From Bacteroidia bacterium (GTDB lineage Bacteria > Bacteroidota > Bacteroidia > J057 > JADKCL01): DNA of 64,000 bases. Positions 25,756-34,579 of this stretch are shown piece by piece (position 1 is the stretch's first letter; each line of letters opens with the position of its first letter). The position numbers and the translations under genes are program-made. Under the pieces are notes generated by a model. That model was given only the letters and a program-made list of their open reading frames with translations. It had not been told where the DNA came from and did not search any database. Where the stretch lies: NCBI GenBank assembly GCA_020635905.1, contig JACJYV010000002.1, positions 682,001 to 746,000 on the forward strand. The letters run 5' to 3'.

Positions 25756-27890
25756 TGGCAACCACCCTGAAAATTGCCCTGGCCGGCAACCCGAATTCGG
25801 GTAAAACTTCCCTTTTCAATGTCCTGACCGGGCTGAATCAGAAGGTGGGGAACTTTCCGGGTGTGACGGTGGACCGCAAGTTTGGCACCCTGCGTCTCAG
25901 GGGCGATCTGCGGGCCACGCTGGTAGATTTGCCCGGCACTTACAGCCTCTACCCAGCTTCGCTGGATGAGGAAATTGCCTCAGAAATTCTGCGTGACGCC
26001 CAACACCCGGATCATCCTGATCAGGTGATTTATGTGGCAGACGCCACCAACCTCAGGCGCAGCCTGCAACTCTGTACCCAGATCATGGATCTGGGTATTC
26101 CTGTGTTGCTGGCCATCAACATGGCCGACCTGGCGGACAAGGCAAAATTCAAAATCGATGTGCGCGGACTGGAAGCCCACCTGGGTATTCCCGTGGTTTC
26201 GCTTTCAGCGCTCAAAAAGACCGGGATTGAGACCCTGAAAAACCGCATTCAGGAAAATCGTCCGCCTGCCCCTCAGCCAGTGTTCAGGATCCCCGAAAGT
26301 TTTGTGGCGCCCCTGGCCGAATTTGCCCGCAAGAATGACCTGCGGGGTAATTATACTGCATGGCAAGCCCTGTTGAAACCTGAACTATATCCGGGCATTG
26401 CAGGCGATCAGGTGCAGGAATTGCGGGAAAAAATATTTCCCCAGGGCGATCCAGCCAAAACGGCCGATTCCCTGCTGGCCAATGAGATCACAGTCCGTTT
26501 TGATTACCTTTCCGAGTTGATGGCGGAAGTGGAAGCCCGTGCTGAGACTCCTGGCGCCCGTTTTTCGGCCCGTCTTGACAATGTTCTCCTCCACGGAGCC
26601 TGGGGTTATCTGGGCTTTGTGTTGCTGCTTTTGCTGATTTTTCAGGCGGTTTTTGCCTGGGCAAAGTATCCCATGGACTGGATTGATGCCGGCTTTGCCG
26701 AAGGTGGAACCTGGATGGAAGCACATTTGCCTCAGCATTTCCTCAGCGATCTTTTTATCAACGGAATCTGGGCTGGCCTGGGCGGGATCATCATCTTTGT
26801 GCCGCAAATTGCCCTTTTATTCATGTTTATAGCCATTCTGGAGGACTCTGGCTACATGTCGCGGGTAGTTTTTCTCATGGATCGCCTCATGCGGCCTTTT
26901 GGTTTCAGCGGCAAATCCATCATACCCCTGATTGGCGGCATGGCTTGCGCTGTACCCTCCATCATGATGGCCCGCACTATTCCCAACCGTACGGAGCGCC
27001 TGATCACCATTCTGGTTACGCCCCTCATGAGTTGTTCGGCCCGTATTCCCGTTTACACCCTGCTGATTGGCATGTTTGTGCCCGATCAAATGGTGCTGGG
27101 CTTCCTGAACCTGCAGGGATTGGTCATGCTGGGCATGTATTTCCTTGGCTTTGCCGCAGCGCTGGCCGTGGCCTGGGTGCTGAAAAAGATGCTCAAATAT
27201 GGTTCTGATGCCATTTTCTTTACGGAAATGCCCATTTTTCGCATGCCCCGCTGGAAAAACGTAGCTCTGACCATGTTCAACAAATCCAAAACCTTCGTGT
27301 TGGAAACGGGAAAAATCATCCTGGTGATCTCCATTGCCCTTTGGTTTTTGGCCAATTATGCCCCGGGTGACAGCTTTCAAAAAATTGACGATAAATATAC
27401 CCTGCTGAAATCAGATCCCAATCTGTCTGAAGAAGAACTGGCCGAACTGGATCTCAGGCATGATTCTGAAAAACTGAAAACCTCTTATGCGGGTCGCATG
27501 GGCAGTTTGCTGGAGCCCGTCATTCGCCCTTTGGGCTTTGACTGGAAGATTGGCATTTCTTTGGTGACTTCCTTCGCGGCCCGCGAAGTTTTTGTGGGAA
27601 CCATGGCCACCATCTATTCGGTCGGGGATGGCGACGATGCCAAAGGCATTCGCAGCCTGCGCCAGCGCATGCTGGCGGAAAAAGATCCCGAAACGGGCCA
27701 GCCCGTTTATACTTTGGCCGTTGCCCTCTCCCTGCTGGTTTTTTATGCCTTTGCCATGCAATGCATGAGCACCCTGGCGGTCGCCAAACGTGAAACTGGT
27801 TCCTGGAAATGGACGGGTTTCATGCTGGTGTACATGACGGGGTTGGCTTATTTGGCTTCGCTGGCTGTTTTTCAGCTAATGAGCGTATAG
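25755..27890 (+). CDS. feoB: Ferrous iron transport protein B (GTPase permease)
   Basis: 711-residue inner-membrane Fe2+ transporter. The N-terminal G domain has G1 GNPNSGKTSLFN (10-21), the G2 region with NFPGVTVDR, G3 DLPGTYSL and a G4 of the NMAD form. A helical regulatory region follows, then the membrane core: paired Gate motifs (GAWGYLGFVLLLLLIF; then IIPLIGGMACAVPSIMMART with the transport-related Cys), a second nucleoside-gate-like half, and the end helices with VFYAFAMQCMSTLAV. Coupled to feoA by a one-base overlap; no feoC is present, as usual in Bacteroidota. Expected to act under reducing or low-oxygen conditions. Confidence 0.96.
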   Translation: MATTLKIALAGNPNSGKTSLFNVLTGLNQKVGNFPGVTVDRKFGTLRLRGDLRATLVDLPGTYSLYPASLDEEIASEILRDAQHPDHPDQVIYVADATNLRRSLQLCTQIMDLGIPVLLAINMADLADKAKFKIDVRGLEAHLGIPVVSLSALKKTGIETLKNRIQENRPPAPQPVFRIPESFVAPLAEFARKNDLRGNYTAWQALLKPELYPGIAGDQVQELREKIFPQGDPAKTADSLLANEITVRFDYLSELMAEVEARAETPGARFSARLDNVLLHGAWGYLGFVLLLLLIFQAVFAWAKYPMDWIDAGFAEGGTWMEAHLPQHFLSDLFINGIWAGLGGIIIFVPQIALLFMFIAILEDSGYMSRVVFLMDRLMRPFGFSGKSIIPLIGGMACAVPSIMMARTIPNRTERLITILVTPLMSCSARIPVYTLLIGMFVPDQMVLGFLNLQGLVMLGMYFLGFAAALAVAWVLKKMLKYGSDAIFFTEMPIFRMPRWKNVALTMFNKSKTFVLETGKIILVISIALWFLANYAPGDSFQKIDDKYTLLKSDPNLSEEELAELDLRHDSEKLKTSYAGRMGSLLEPVIRPLGFDWKIGISLVTSFAAREVFVGTMATIYSVGDGDDAKGIRSLRQRMLAEKDPETGQPVYTLAVALSLLVFYAFAMQCMSTLAVAKRETGSWKWTGFMLVYMTGLAYLASLAVFQLMSV

Positions 27891-28436
27891 GCTCTAAGGG
27901 CGTCGTAAGCGACAACAAGTTGTCGCAAAATTTAAATTTGTGATTAGTTTTTGGGGTGCCCTGGCCGGGCGGGCCTTCTTTACTCGTAGGTTTGTTAGTT
28001 TCAAAGGCACTCGTGAATCTCCCCTTGGTCGATTTGTTAGAAAAAGAAGCAAAAAGCGCCAAAACCTAAACCCTGCCCCATCACACCACGGGCCCAGCAC
28101 ACAAGGCCACCTGCCGCCCACTCCCATCCCTCAAGGCCGCCCCCTGGTTTTGGCAAGGCCACCCCACCCTGGTTGGCTTCGCCAAAATACTCCCCCGCTT
28201 CGCGGCTTCAATCCTCTGGATTGATTTAGTCCTTAGAGATGAGTCCTGCTTGGGGCTTCCAAATAAAGCCCATTTACCTTTTATCAAAGATTTTGGAGGG
28301 CTTTAGCCCTCCAAACAGATCACAAATTCCCCATTTTACCCTCGAAGAATATCTTCAATTGGGGTGGGCTTTAGCCCTCCCCACCCAATGGATGAAATCT
28401 CCAAATTTCAATTTAGCACAGGAATAGTAACAGGTT
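27891..28436. other. 546-base intergenic region with palindromic repeats
   Basis: Separates convergent feoB and kynU. The first 300 bases are GC-rich intergenic text with a 94-codon open frame at 27940-28224 that looks non-biological (Pro/Arg/His-rich, no family). The last 150 bases hold two GGGCTTTAGCCC palindromes described separately. Confidence 0.5.
28295..28390. repeat. Pair of GGGCTTTAGCCC palindromes
   Basis: 28295-28316 has 10-base perfect arms (TTGGAGGGCT / AGCCCTCCAA) around TT. A second copy with the same core and longer imperfect arms spans about 28359-28387. Both lie between convergent feoB and kynU; each could fold as a hairpin and may act as a terminator or be REP-like. Confidence 0.6.
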
Positions 28437-29696
28437 TTACCCCTTCAAAATCTCCACAAATCTCCAGCAATCCTCAAACGAATTGTACAAAGGCACCGCC
28501 GCAATACGAATCACATCAGGTTCGCGCCAGTCGCAAATGACCCCGTTTTTTTCCAGGCGATCGAAGATCTGGCGGCCGTTGGCCGAGGTTTGCAGCGAAA
28601 GCTGACAGCCCCGCTGCGCGGGGTCTGAAGGTGTAATCAGATTGATGCCCAATCTTTCCAGGTGGGGTTGAAGCAGCCAGTACAGGTAAGCGGAAAGCTT
28701 TTCAGACTTGGCCCGCAGGGCAGCCATGCCCGCCTCGTCAAAAATTTCCATGGAGGCCCGCAGGGTGGCCATGGGCAGGATAGGCGCATTGCTCATCTGC
28801 CAGGCCTCGGCCGTGGGCATGGGTACAAATTCGTCGGGCATTTTGAAACGGCTGTTTTTGTCGTGTCCCCACCAACCCGCGAAACGGGGAAGGGCCGTAT
28901 TGCTGCCGTGGCGCTCGTGGATATAAACTGCAGAAACACCCCCGGGGCCTGAATTCAGATATTTATAACTGCACCAGGCTGCAAAATCCACATTCCAGTC
29001 GTGCAGGTGGAGGTGCAGATTGCCGGCTGCGTGGGCCAGGTCAAATCCCACCACACAACCTTTGGCGTGGCCTGCCTTGACAATTCGCGGCAGATCAAAG
29101 GCTTGCCCCGAGTAATAATTTACCCCGCCGATCAGGATCAGGGCAATGGAGTCACCTTCACGGGCAATGATTTCCTCGATTTCTTCCGTGGGAATCACTG
29201 GATTTCCACTTTTTGACCTGAGTACAATCAATCCTTCTTCGGGATCAATGCCATGAAACTTTAGTTGAGATCGCACCGCATATTGATCTGAAGGAAAGGC
29301 ATTTCCCTCGATCACAATCTTAAATCTCTCTTTGGTGGGACGGTAAAAAGTCACCATCATCAGGTGGAGATTTACGGTCAGGGCATTCATGACCACCACT
29401 TCGTTGGGTTGGGCGCCAACCAGGCGGGCCGTAGATTCGGTCAGGAATTCGTGGTAGGGCATCCAGGGATTTTTTGCATGAAAATGTCCTTCAACGCCCA
29501 GATTTTCCCAGTCTTTCAGTTCCTGCTCCACATATTTGCGCACAGATTTGGGCTGCAATCCCAGGGAATTTCCGCAAAAGTAGATGGTTTCCTTGCCCTC
29601 AGGGGTGCGTGGAATGTGAAAACGGTCGCGAAACCCGGACAGAGGATCCTGGCGATCCATTTCGCGGGCAAATTCTATTCCTGTCTGATACTCCAT
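28437..29696 (-). CDS. kynU: Kynureninase
   Basis: PLP-dependent hydrolase that converts kynurenine to anthranilate plus alanine (or 3-hydroxykynurenine to 3-hydroxyanthranilate). 419 residues, normal for the family. Diagnostic segments: YFCGNSLGLQPKSV (35-48), FDLAHAAGNLHLHLHDWNVDFAAW with the PLP Asp, CSYKYLNSGPGGVSAVYIH with the Schiff-base Lys, and FAGWWGHD. It is the last gene of a minus-strand operon after the cyclase-family gene (11-base gap) and rfaE2. Together with the tryptophan dioxygenase at 14.7 kb it gives tryptophan to anthranilate; no kynurenine monooxygenase is seen here. Start is ATG. Confidence 0.95.
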   Translation of the reverse strand: MEYQTGIEFAREMDRQDPLSGFRDRFHIPRTPEGKETIYFCGNSLGLQPKSVRKYVEQELKDWENLGVEGHFHAKNPWMPYHEFLTESTARLVGAQPNEVVVMNALTVNLHLMMVTFYRPTKERFKIVIEGNAFPSDQYAVRSQLKFHGIDPEEGLIVLRSKSGNPVIPTEEIEEIIAREGDSIALILIGGVNYYSGQAFDLPRIVKAGHAKGCVVGFDLAHAAGNLHLHLHDWNVDFAAWCSYKYLNSGPGGVSAVYIHERHGSNTALPRFAGWWGHDKNSRFKMPDEFVPMPTAEAWQMSNAPILPMATLRASMEIFDEAGMAALRAKSEKLSAYLYWLLQPHLERLGINLITPSDPAQRGCQLSLQTSANGRQIFDRLEKNGVICDWREPDVIRIAAVPLYNSFEDCWRFVEILKG

Positions 29697-29707
29697 GATG
29701 TGGGAAT

Positions 29708-30517
29708 TTAACGGAATTGAATCGGGTACAACAACGGACGACTGGGCGCTGCATCGGCCACAAAGGGCGCAATCTGCAATTCCAGACAGTAAATTCCGTC
29801 CTTCACCTGATTGGGTATGTAAATAAATTCTGTGATGGTTTTGAGCGAATGAGATTCTGCTGAAACTTCCTGACTTCCCTGCGGAATTTCCCAGAAAATA
29901 TGGTGATTGCTGAGTTTGCCTTCGTCAAAAAGGCGATCCACTGAGGGCATATCCACCAACAAATGCTGCACCCCAAGGTCCGTCAGGTAAGACATGGCCT
30001 GATTGGAAAAAAAGGCAGGTGCCTCCTGCATATAATCCTGAAAGCGTTTGCTTTCAGGGTTTGGCAGGGTGCGAATCAGCAAAGCAGTCAGAAATTCAGG
30101 GGGAGTTTCCTTCAATGCCAGTTCAAGATCGGCCCGGGTAATGACCCGGTCATGTGGATCAAAAGAAGGCTGATAGCTGTCGTTGGCAGGTGCCTGTGGA
30201 TTCACGGAAATGACGGTGGCCGGAAATAAGCTTTGTTTCAGGGTTTCCCGAATTGAAATTCGCTCCCGGGCAATGTGCCCGATGCATTCCGTGTGGGTAC
30301 CGTTGCAGTGGGGGGTGAGTGAATAGGTTTCAAAATTACAACTGCCGCCCCGGCGGGTATCACCTACAAATCCGCCACCTTCAAATGCGGCTGCCGTGGC
30401 AAATGGAACTCCGTAGGTATTGGGTTGGGGGCCGTTGAAGTGCAGGGGAACAGAAAGGTCGGTCGCCTGTCCGCCCATGCGATAATTTTTTCCTGCAATG
30501 GCAAGGAAAACCTCCAT
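29708..30517 (-). CDS. Cyclase-family protein, probable kynurenine formamidase
   Basis: 269 residues. Belongs to the metal-dependent cyclase/KynB family: it has the zinc motif HCNGTHTECIGHI (H-x-G-T-H-x-x-x-x-x-H form), preceded by the LSVPLHFNGPQPNTYGVP region. KynB enzymes hydrolyse N-formylkynurenine to kynurenine. The protein is longer than typical KynB and somewhat divergent, so formamidase function rests on context: it lies 11 bases upstream of kynU, and a tryptophan dioxygenase lies elsewhere in the window. Preceded by rfaE2 with only 2 bases between them. Cytosolic; no signal peptide. An alternative is a related hydrolase of the same fold. Confidence 0.78.
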   Translation of the reverse strand: MEVFLAIAGKNYRMGGQATDLSVPLHFNGPQPNTYGVPFATAAAFEGGGFVGDTRRGGSCNFETYSLTPHCNGTHTECIGHIARERISIRETLKQSLFPATVISVNPQAPANDSYQPSFDPHDRVITRADLELALKETPPEFLTALLIRTLPNPESKRFQDYMQEAPAFFSNQAMSYLTDLGVQHLLVDMPSVDRLFDEGKLSNHHIFWEIPQGSQEVSAESHSLKTITEFIYIPNQVKDGIYCLELQIAPFVADAAPSRPLLYPIQFR

Positions 30518-30519
30518 TT

Positions 30520-31005
30520 TCAGGCGTTTTTGATGGAATCTATCATGCGGCTGGTGGAATATCCCTGCACCAGAGCAATGGTTTGCACCTCGCCGCCATT
30601 GTCTTTCACAAATTCATGTCCCACAATTTCCTCCACCGTGTAGTCGTCGCCTTTGACCAGCACATCGGGTTTTACAAAAGTGATCAGTTCCAGCGGGGTG
30701 TCCTCCTCAAAAATGATCACTCCCTCCACAAATTCGAGCGCTGCAATCACCCGTGAGCGGCTTTCCTGGTCCTGAATGGGGCGTCCTTCGCCTTTGATGC
30801 GGGTCACGGAAGCATCAGAATTTACACCCACCACCAGTCGGGTCCCCAGCAGGGAAGCTTTCTCCAGATAATCCACATGGCCAAGGTGCAACAGATCAAA
30901 GCAACCATTGGTGAAAACGATTTTTTCGTCCTTGAGGCGCCATTGCAACAACTTTCGGGCGAGTGCCTCCTTGTCCATGATCTTCGAAGCGGTGGTGTAT
31001 GTCAT
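30520..31005 (-). CDS. rfaE2: D-glycero-beta-D-manno-heptose 1-phosphate adenylyltransferase (RfaE2 type)
   Basis: 161 residues from the ATG at 31005; the frame extends upstream to 31074, but that portion (IgnVQFHG-like) is not family-like. This is the nucleotidyltransferase half of HldE, which makes ADP-heptose for lipopolysaccharide core or S-layer glycans. The cytidylyltransferase-fold motif FTNGCFDLLHLGHVDYL lies near residues 32-48, followed by VVGVNSDASV and the VKGDDYTVEEIVG and STSRMIDSI motifs near the end. No kinase half (RfaE1) is adjacent. It overlaps into a compact operon with the cyclase-family gene (2-base gap) and kynU; this association has no obvious metabolic basis. Confidence 0.92.
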   Translation of the reverse strand: MTYTTASKIMDKEALARKLLQWRLKDEKIVFTNGCFDLLHLGHVDYLEKASLLGTRLVVGVNSDASVTRIKGEGRPIQDQESRSRVIAALEFVEGVIIFEEDTPLELITFVKPDVLVKGDDYTVEEIVGHEFVKDNGGEVQTIALVQGYSTSRMIDSIKNA

Positions 31006-31194
31006 TTGATTTTTCAGATTTGGCAGTCTTGCAAACTGTCCGTGAAATTGTACCCAAAAAACGAAGGAATCCACCGAAAATCAAAGAGATAAAAGGAAAA
31101 AGGACTAAAATTGGCATGCCAATTGATTTCAGGGGAATATTGGGCTTGCGAAATAGCCCGCGATTTTGGATTTTGATCTGTCAAATTCAGCAAA

Positions 31195-32310
31195 ATGAAG
31201 AGAAACGGAATCATTTTTATCGGATTTTTCATGTTTTTGGGCATGCTGGCTCAGGCTCAACCGCAGGAAGACCCGGATCGTCTGGCCTATGAAAAGGACT
31301 GGATCAGGTGGGAAGATGCCCTGAAAGCGCCCCAGACGGTGCACAAATTGCTGATCGAGGAGGAGGAAAAGTTTGACTGGAGCGTGCTGGATACCTTTCC
31401 CGAACTGGAAGGACTGATTATTCTCGACACCCGCATCAAGGATTTTCATTTTCTTGAAAATCAAACCCGCCTCAAGGTGTTGGAAGTGAGGGGAAATTCC
31501 CTGAAAACCCTGGACGGGATCGAAAAATTGCCCCAATTGCGGGAGTTGAGCGTAAATAATAATTTCATCAGCGACATTTCCCTGCTTTCCGGCCTCACGG
31601 AGCTCAATTTTCTGCAATTATATGATAATGAGATTGAGGACATTACTCCCCTGGCCGGCATGCATCAATTATTGCAGCTTGAACTTGGACGAAATCCCAT
31701 CACGAGCATTGAGCCCATCATTGATTTTACTCAGTTGCGCAATTTTTCCGTGTACAAATGCGAAAATATCACCTCTCTGGCTCCCATTCGCGAATTCACT
31801 TACCTGACCGATCTCAATATTTCATTTACAGCGGCTGAAGATTTTACCCTCGAATTGCTGGCTGGCATGAAGGATCTGGAAAATCTGCGCATCCAGGGCA
31901 TTGTGAAGCACAACGACGATCTGCAATTCATTGCCAATCACACCAGTCTCGTGCAACTGACCATGGGTCGCAACGACCCGGTCACGGACATTTCCATGCT
32001 CGACAAGCTGGTCAATCTCGAGTATCTCGACATCCACTCCAATAATGTCTCTGATATCTCTGTGGTAAAAAATTACCCCAAGTTGGTCAAATTCGTGATG
32101 TACAGAAACCACATCATGGACATCACCCCCCTGGCCGATCATTCTGAGCTTCGCTCCTTATTTATTTACGAGAATCCCATCGTGGATTTTTCTGTGCTTT
32201 TCGGCCTGACTTCCCTTCAGTACCTCGATCTCAGTTCGGCCAGCATGAGCGCAAACGATCAGAAACTGCTGAAGCAAACTCTGAAGGATACTAAGATTAG
32301 TTTTTATTGA
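31195..32310 (+). CDS. Exported leucine-rich-repeat protein (internalin-like)
   Basis: 371 residues from ATG, with signal peptide MKRNGIIFIGFFMFLGMLAQAQ. From about residue 65 to 360 it carries around 12 internalin-type leucine-rich repeats of about 22 residues (L-x-x-L-x-L-x-x-N-x-I-x-D-I-x-x-L), for example LRELSVNNNFISDISLLSGL, LNFLQLYDNEIEDITPLAGM and LEYLDIHSNNVSDISVV. No membrane anchor or T9SS tail is visible, so it probably stays in the periplasm or is released. LRR domains bind proteins or glycans; the partner is unknown. It is followed by purD on the same strand after a spacer carrying a promoter-like box. Confidence 0.82.
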   Translation: MKRNGIIFIGFFMFLGMLAQAQPQEDPDRLAYEKDWIRWEDALKAPQTVHKLLIEEEEKFDWSVLDTFPELEGLIILDTRIKDFHFLENQTRLKVLEVRGNSLKTLDGIEKLPQLRELSVNNNFISDISLLSGLTELNFLQLYDNEIEDITPLAGMHQLLQLELGRNPITSIEPIIDFTQLRNFSVYKCENITSLAPIREFTYLTDLNISFTAAEDFTLELLAGMKDLENLRIQGIVKHNDDLQFIANHTSLVQLTMGRNDPVTDISMLDKLVNLEYLDIHSNNVSDISVVKNYPKLVKFVMYRNHIMDITPLADHSELRSLFIYENPIVDFSVLFGLTSLQYLDLSSASMSANDQKLLKQTLKDTKISFY

Positions 32311-32364
32311 GGGGATGAATTCTTTGTAAATGCATTAGATTTCCAACTTAAGCAATTGAATACC

Positions 32365-32372
32365 TATCTTTG
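32365..32372 (+). promoter_or_regulatory. Probable -7 promoter box upstream of purD
   Basis: TATCTTTG, a full match to the Bacteroidota TAnnTTTG box, 18 bases before the purD ATG. A matching -33 TTG at the normal spacing was not found, so the call rests on the box alone. Confidence 0.4.
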
Positions 32373-32389
32373 CCCCCAAAGAAAAAACC

Positions 32390-33667
32390 ATGAAAATCCT
32401 TTTGCTTGGGTCGGGTGGCCGCGAACATGCATTTGCCAAATACCTTTCCGCTTCGCCTTCCTGTGAAGTTTTGTTCATTGCGCCTGGTAATGCGGGTACG
32501 GCAGCTGAAGGGCAGAATGTGAGCCTGAATGTGAGCGATCACCCTGCCGTAGAGGCTTTTTGCCGCCAGGAAAAGATTGATTTGGTGGTGGTCGGGCCCG
32601 AGCAGCCCCTGGTGGAAGGGATTGCAGATTACCTGGAGGCCCGTGGAATTCCCGTTTTGGGTCCAAATCTGCTGGGCGCCCAGCTTGAGGGGAGCAAGGA
32701 GTTTTCCAAACGCTTCATGCAAAAGTATGGCATTCCCACGGCGGCTTATCGCTCATTTACCCGCGACCAAAAAGATGCAGCCTTGGCTTATGTGGCAGCC
32801 CATTCACTGCCTGTGGTGGTCAAAGCGAGCGGCTTGGCCGCAGGAAAAGGCGTACTGATCTGCGAAACCCATGCTGAAGCTCTCAAAGGGGTGGAAGAAA
32901 TGCTGAGCGGGGCCTCTTTTGGCGAGTCGGGCGAAACCATTGTAGTGGAGGAGTTTTTGCAGGGCATTGAATTGTCCGTTTTTGTGCTCACAGATGGCAA
33001 AAGCTATCAGGTGCTGCCTGAAGCAAAGGATTATAAACGGATCGGGGAAGGCGATACGGGCCTGAATACAGGCGGCATGGGCGCAGTTTCACCCGTTCCT
33101 TTTGCCACTTCTGACTTCATGGATAAGGTTTCCCGCAAGATCATTCAGCCCACTTTGGCAGGATTGCAGGCTGAGGGAATCGAGTATAAGGGGTTTATTT
33201 TTATCGGGTTGATGAAGGTGGGGGAGGAGCCATTTGTGATTGAGTATAATGCCCGCATGGGCGATCCCGAAACGGAAGCTGTGCTTCCGAGAATTCAATC
33301 AGATTTGGCAAAACTCTGTTTTTCAGCAGCTAAAGGAATGTTGCATCAGGAAGTAATTGAGATCAGCGATCTTACTGCTGTGACAGTGATGCTGGTAAGT
33401 GGTGGATATCCGGGCGATTATGAAAAAGGCAAAGAAATCAGCGGGTTAGATTTGGTTCAGAATTCAATTATTTTTCATGCAGGGACTAAATTATCTGACG
33501 GAAAAGTGGTTACCAACGGAGGCAGGGTAATTGCCCTCACCTCCCTGGCCGACGGCCTGGAGGAAGCCATGCAAAAGTCATTTGAAAGTGCTGAAATGGT
33601 GCAATTTGCCGGAAAATATTACCGCCGCGACATTGGGCAGGACCTCCTGAATCTGCAAAAAAATTAA
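32390..33667 (+). CDS. purD: Phosphoribosylamine-glycine ligase
   Basis: GAR synthetase, third step of purine synthesis: ATP, phosphoribosylamine and glycine to glycinamide ribonucleotide. 425 residues. N-domain MKILLLGSGGREHAFA (1-16), EKIDLVVVGPEQPLVEGIAD with the ligand loop, then the ATP-grasp domain with VVKASGLAAGKGVLI and VVEEFLQGIELSVFVLTDG, the phosphate loop TGGMGAVSP, and the metal site FIEYNARMGDPE as IEYNARMGDPETE. The C-terminal domain ends at GQDLLNLQK. Its stop overlaps the convergent thioredoxin stop by a few bases. Start is ATG. Confidence 0.97.
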   Translation: MKILLLGSGGREHAFAKYLSASPSCEVLFIAPGNAGTAAEGQNVSLNVSDHPAVEAFCRQEKIDLVVVGPEQPLVEGIADYLEARGIPVLGPNLLGAQLEGSKEFSKRFMQKYGIPTAAYRSFTRDQKDAALAYVAAHSLPVVVKASGLAAGKGVLICETHAEALKGVEEMLSGASFGESGETIVVEEFLQGIELSVFVLTDGKSYQVLPEAKDYKRIGEGDTGLNTGGMGAVSPVPFATSDFMDKVSRKIIQPTLAGLQAEGIEYKGFIFIGLMKVGEEPFVIEYNARMGDPETEAVLPRIQSDLAKLCFSAAKGMLHQEVIEISDLTAVTVMLVSGGYPGDYEKGKEISGLDLVQNSIIFHAGTKLSDGKVVTNGGRVIALTSLADGLEEAMQKSFESAEMVQFAGKYYRRDIGQDLLNLQKN

Positions 33668-34149
33668 CCCATAATTTTTGCCAGGGTTTTATCCAGCTTT
33701 TCCAAAGGTACCTTTTTGACTTTACCATTGGGGTACACCACGAAAAGTGCCGGGATGAATTTGTGCTTGAAATGCTTGTCCAGAAAGGGCGTATTGCGGA
33801 TATCTGGTGGGAAAACCAGTTCCCAGTTCATGTGCAGGGCGCTGGCGGCCTGCTGGCCCGCGGCCTTTTTCTGATCCCAGGAAAGGCTCACAAAACGCAC
33901 CCCCCTGGGTCCCCATTTGCCTTCCAGCTTTTTGATTTCAGGCATGGCATAAATGCAGGGTTTGCACCAGGAAGCCCAAAAATCGACTACCCAGGGCTGT
34001 TCTTTGGGAGTTAAGACATTGGCCTCAAAATCAGCATAGGGCATTTCCTTCAGCTCAACTCCAGATTGGGCAGACAATACGAAGTACTGTCCAAACAAAA
34101 GGCCAAAAAGGATTGCCGCGTGTAAGTAAATAGGACTAATTGTTTTCAT
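33664..34149 (-). CDS. TlpA-like exported thioredoxin
   Basis: 161 residues from ATG. An N-terminal hydrophobic segment (about 8-25) is a signal or anchor. The thioredoxin domain has WVVDFWASWCKPCIYAMPEIKKLE with the redox pair Cys-Lys-Pro-Cys, a TlpA-type insertion, and a late PALFVVYPNGKVKKVPL strand with the cis-Pro equivalent. Such proteins reduce disulfides in exported proteins or serve cytochrome maturation. It converges with purD with overlapping stop codons, and its 5' side is divergent from a small exported protein. Start is ATG. Confidence 0.87.
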   Translation of the reverse strand: MKTISPIYLHAAILFGLLFGQYFVLSAQSGVELKEMPYADFEANVLTPKEQPWVVDFWASWCKPCIYAMPEIKKLEGKWGPRGVRFVSLSWDQKKAAGQQAASALHMNWELVFPPDIRNTPFLDKHFKHKFIPALFVVYPNGKVKKVPLEKLDKTLAKIMG

Positions 34150-34191
34150 TTTTGAGGCTCAATGTTTAAATTTACCTGATCGAAACCAATT

Positions 34192-34539
34192 ATGAAACGA
34201 GTACTGACCATTTTTCTTTTCATGATTACCCTTTCTTTCTTTGGATTCACCTCTGAGGACGGAAACGGCGTTTCTACCAGTTCCGACATCACACTCCACT
34301 TCACATCCACCCTGGTCAGTGGCAATTCCGTAAAGATAGGCTATAAAATTCCTTATGATGGCTATATCGAATTTGATCTTTTTGATCCGGGGGGGGAGAA
34401 AATCTGGTACACCTCTTATGTCAGGGAAAAAGGAGAATATTTCCTTGCCCTGCGCAAAGACAAGTTGGAAGAAGGGGTTACCTACACTTACAACTTCTCT
34501 TACAAAGGAAAGAAGTACCCCGGAACCTTTAACAACTAA
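34192..34539 (+). CDS. Small exported beta-sandwich-like protein, function unknown
   Basis: 115 residues from ATG with signal peptide (MKRVLTIFLFMITLSFFGFTS). The mature 90 residues form alternating strands: ITLHFTSTLVSGNSVKIGYKI, DGYIEFDLFDPGGEKIWYTSY, EYFLALRKDKLEEGVTYTYNFSY, which resembles an FlgD/FnIII-like Ig fold. No family name is assigned. It lies 40 bases upstream of an FKBP isomerase on the same strand, and divergent from the TlpA-like thioredoxin, suggesting an envelope-protein-folding neighbourhood. Confidence 0.65.
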   Translation: MKRVLTIFLFMITLSFFGFTSEDGNGVSTSSDITLHFTSTLVSGNSVKIGYKIPYDGYIEFDLFDPGGEKIWYTSYVREKGEYFLALRKDKLEEGVTYTYNFSYKGKKYPGTFNN

Positions 34540-34579
34540 ACTTTTGTCCGATTTACTAAACATCAATTAACTGTCTCTT

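Noticed and set aside
27940..28224. 94-codon frame between feoB and kynU
   Set aside because: Pro/Arg/His-rich with no family likeness; the surrounding text looks like intergenic repeat.
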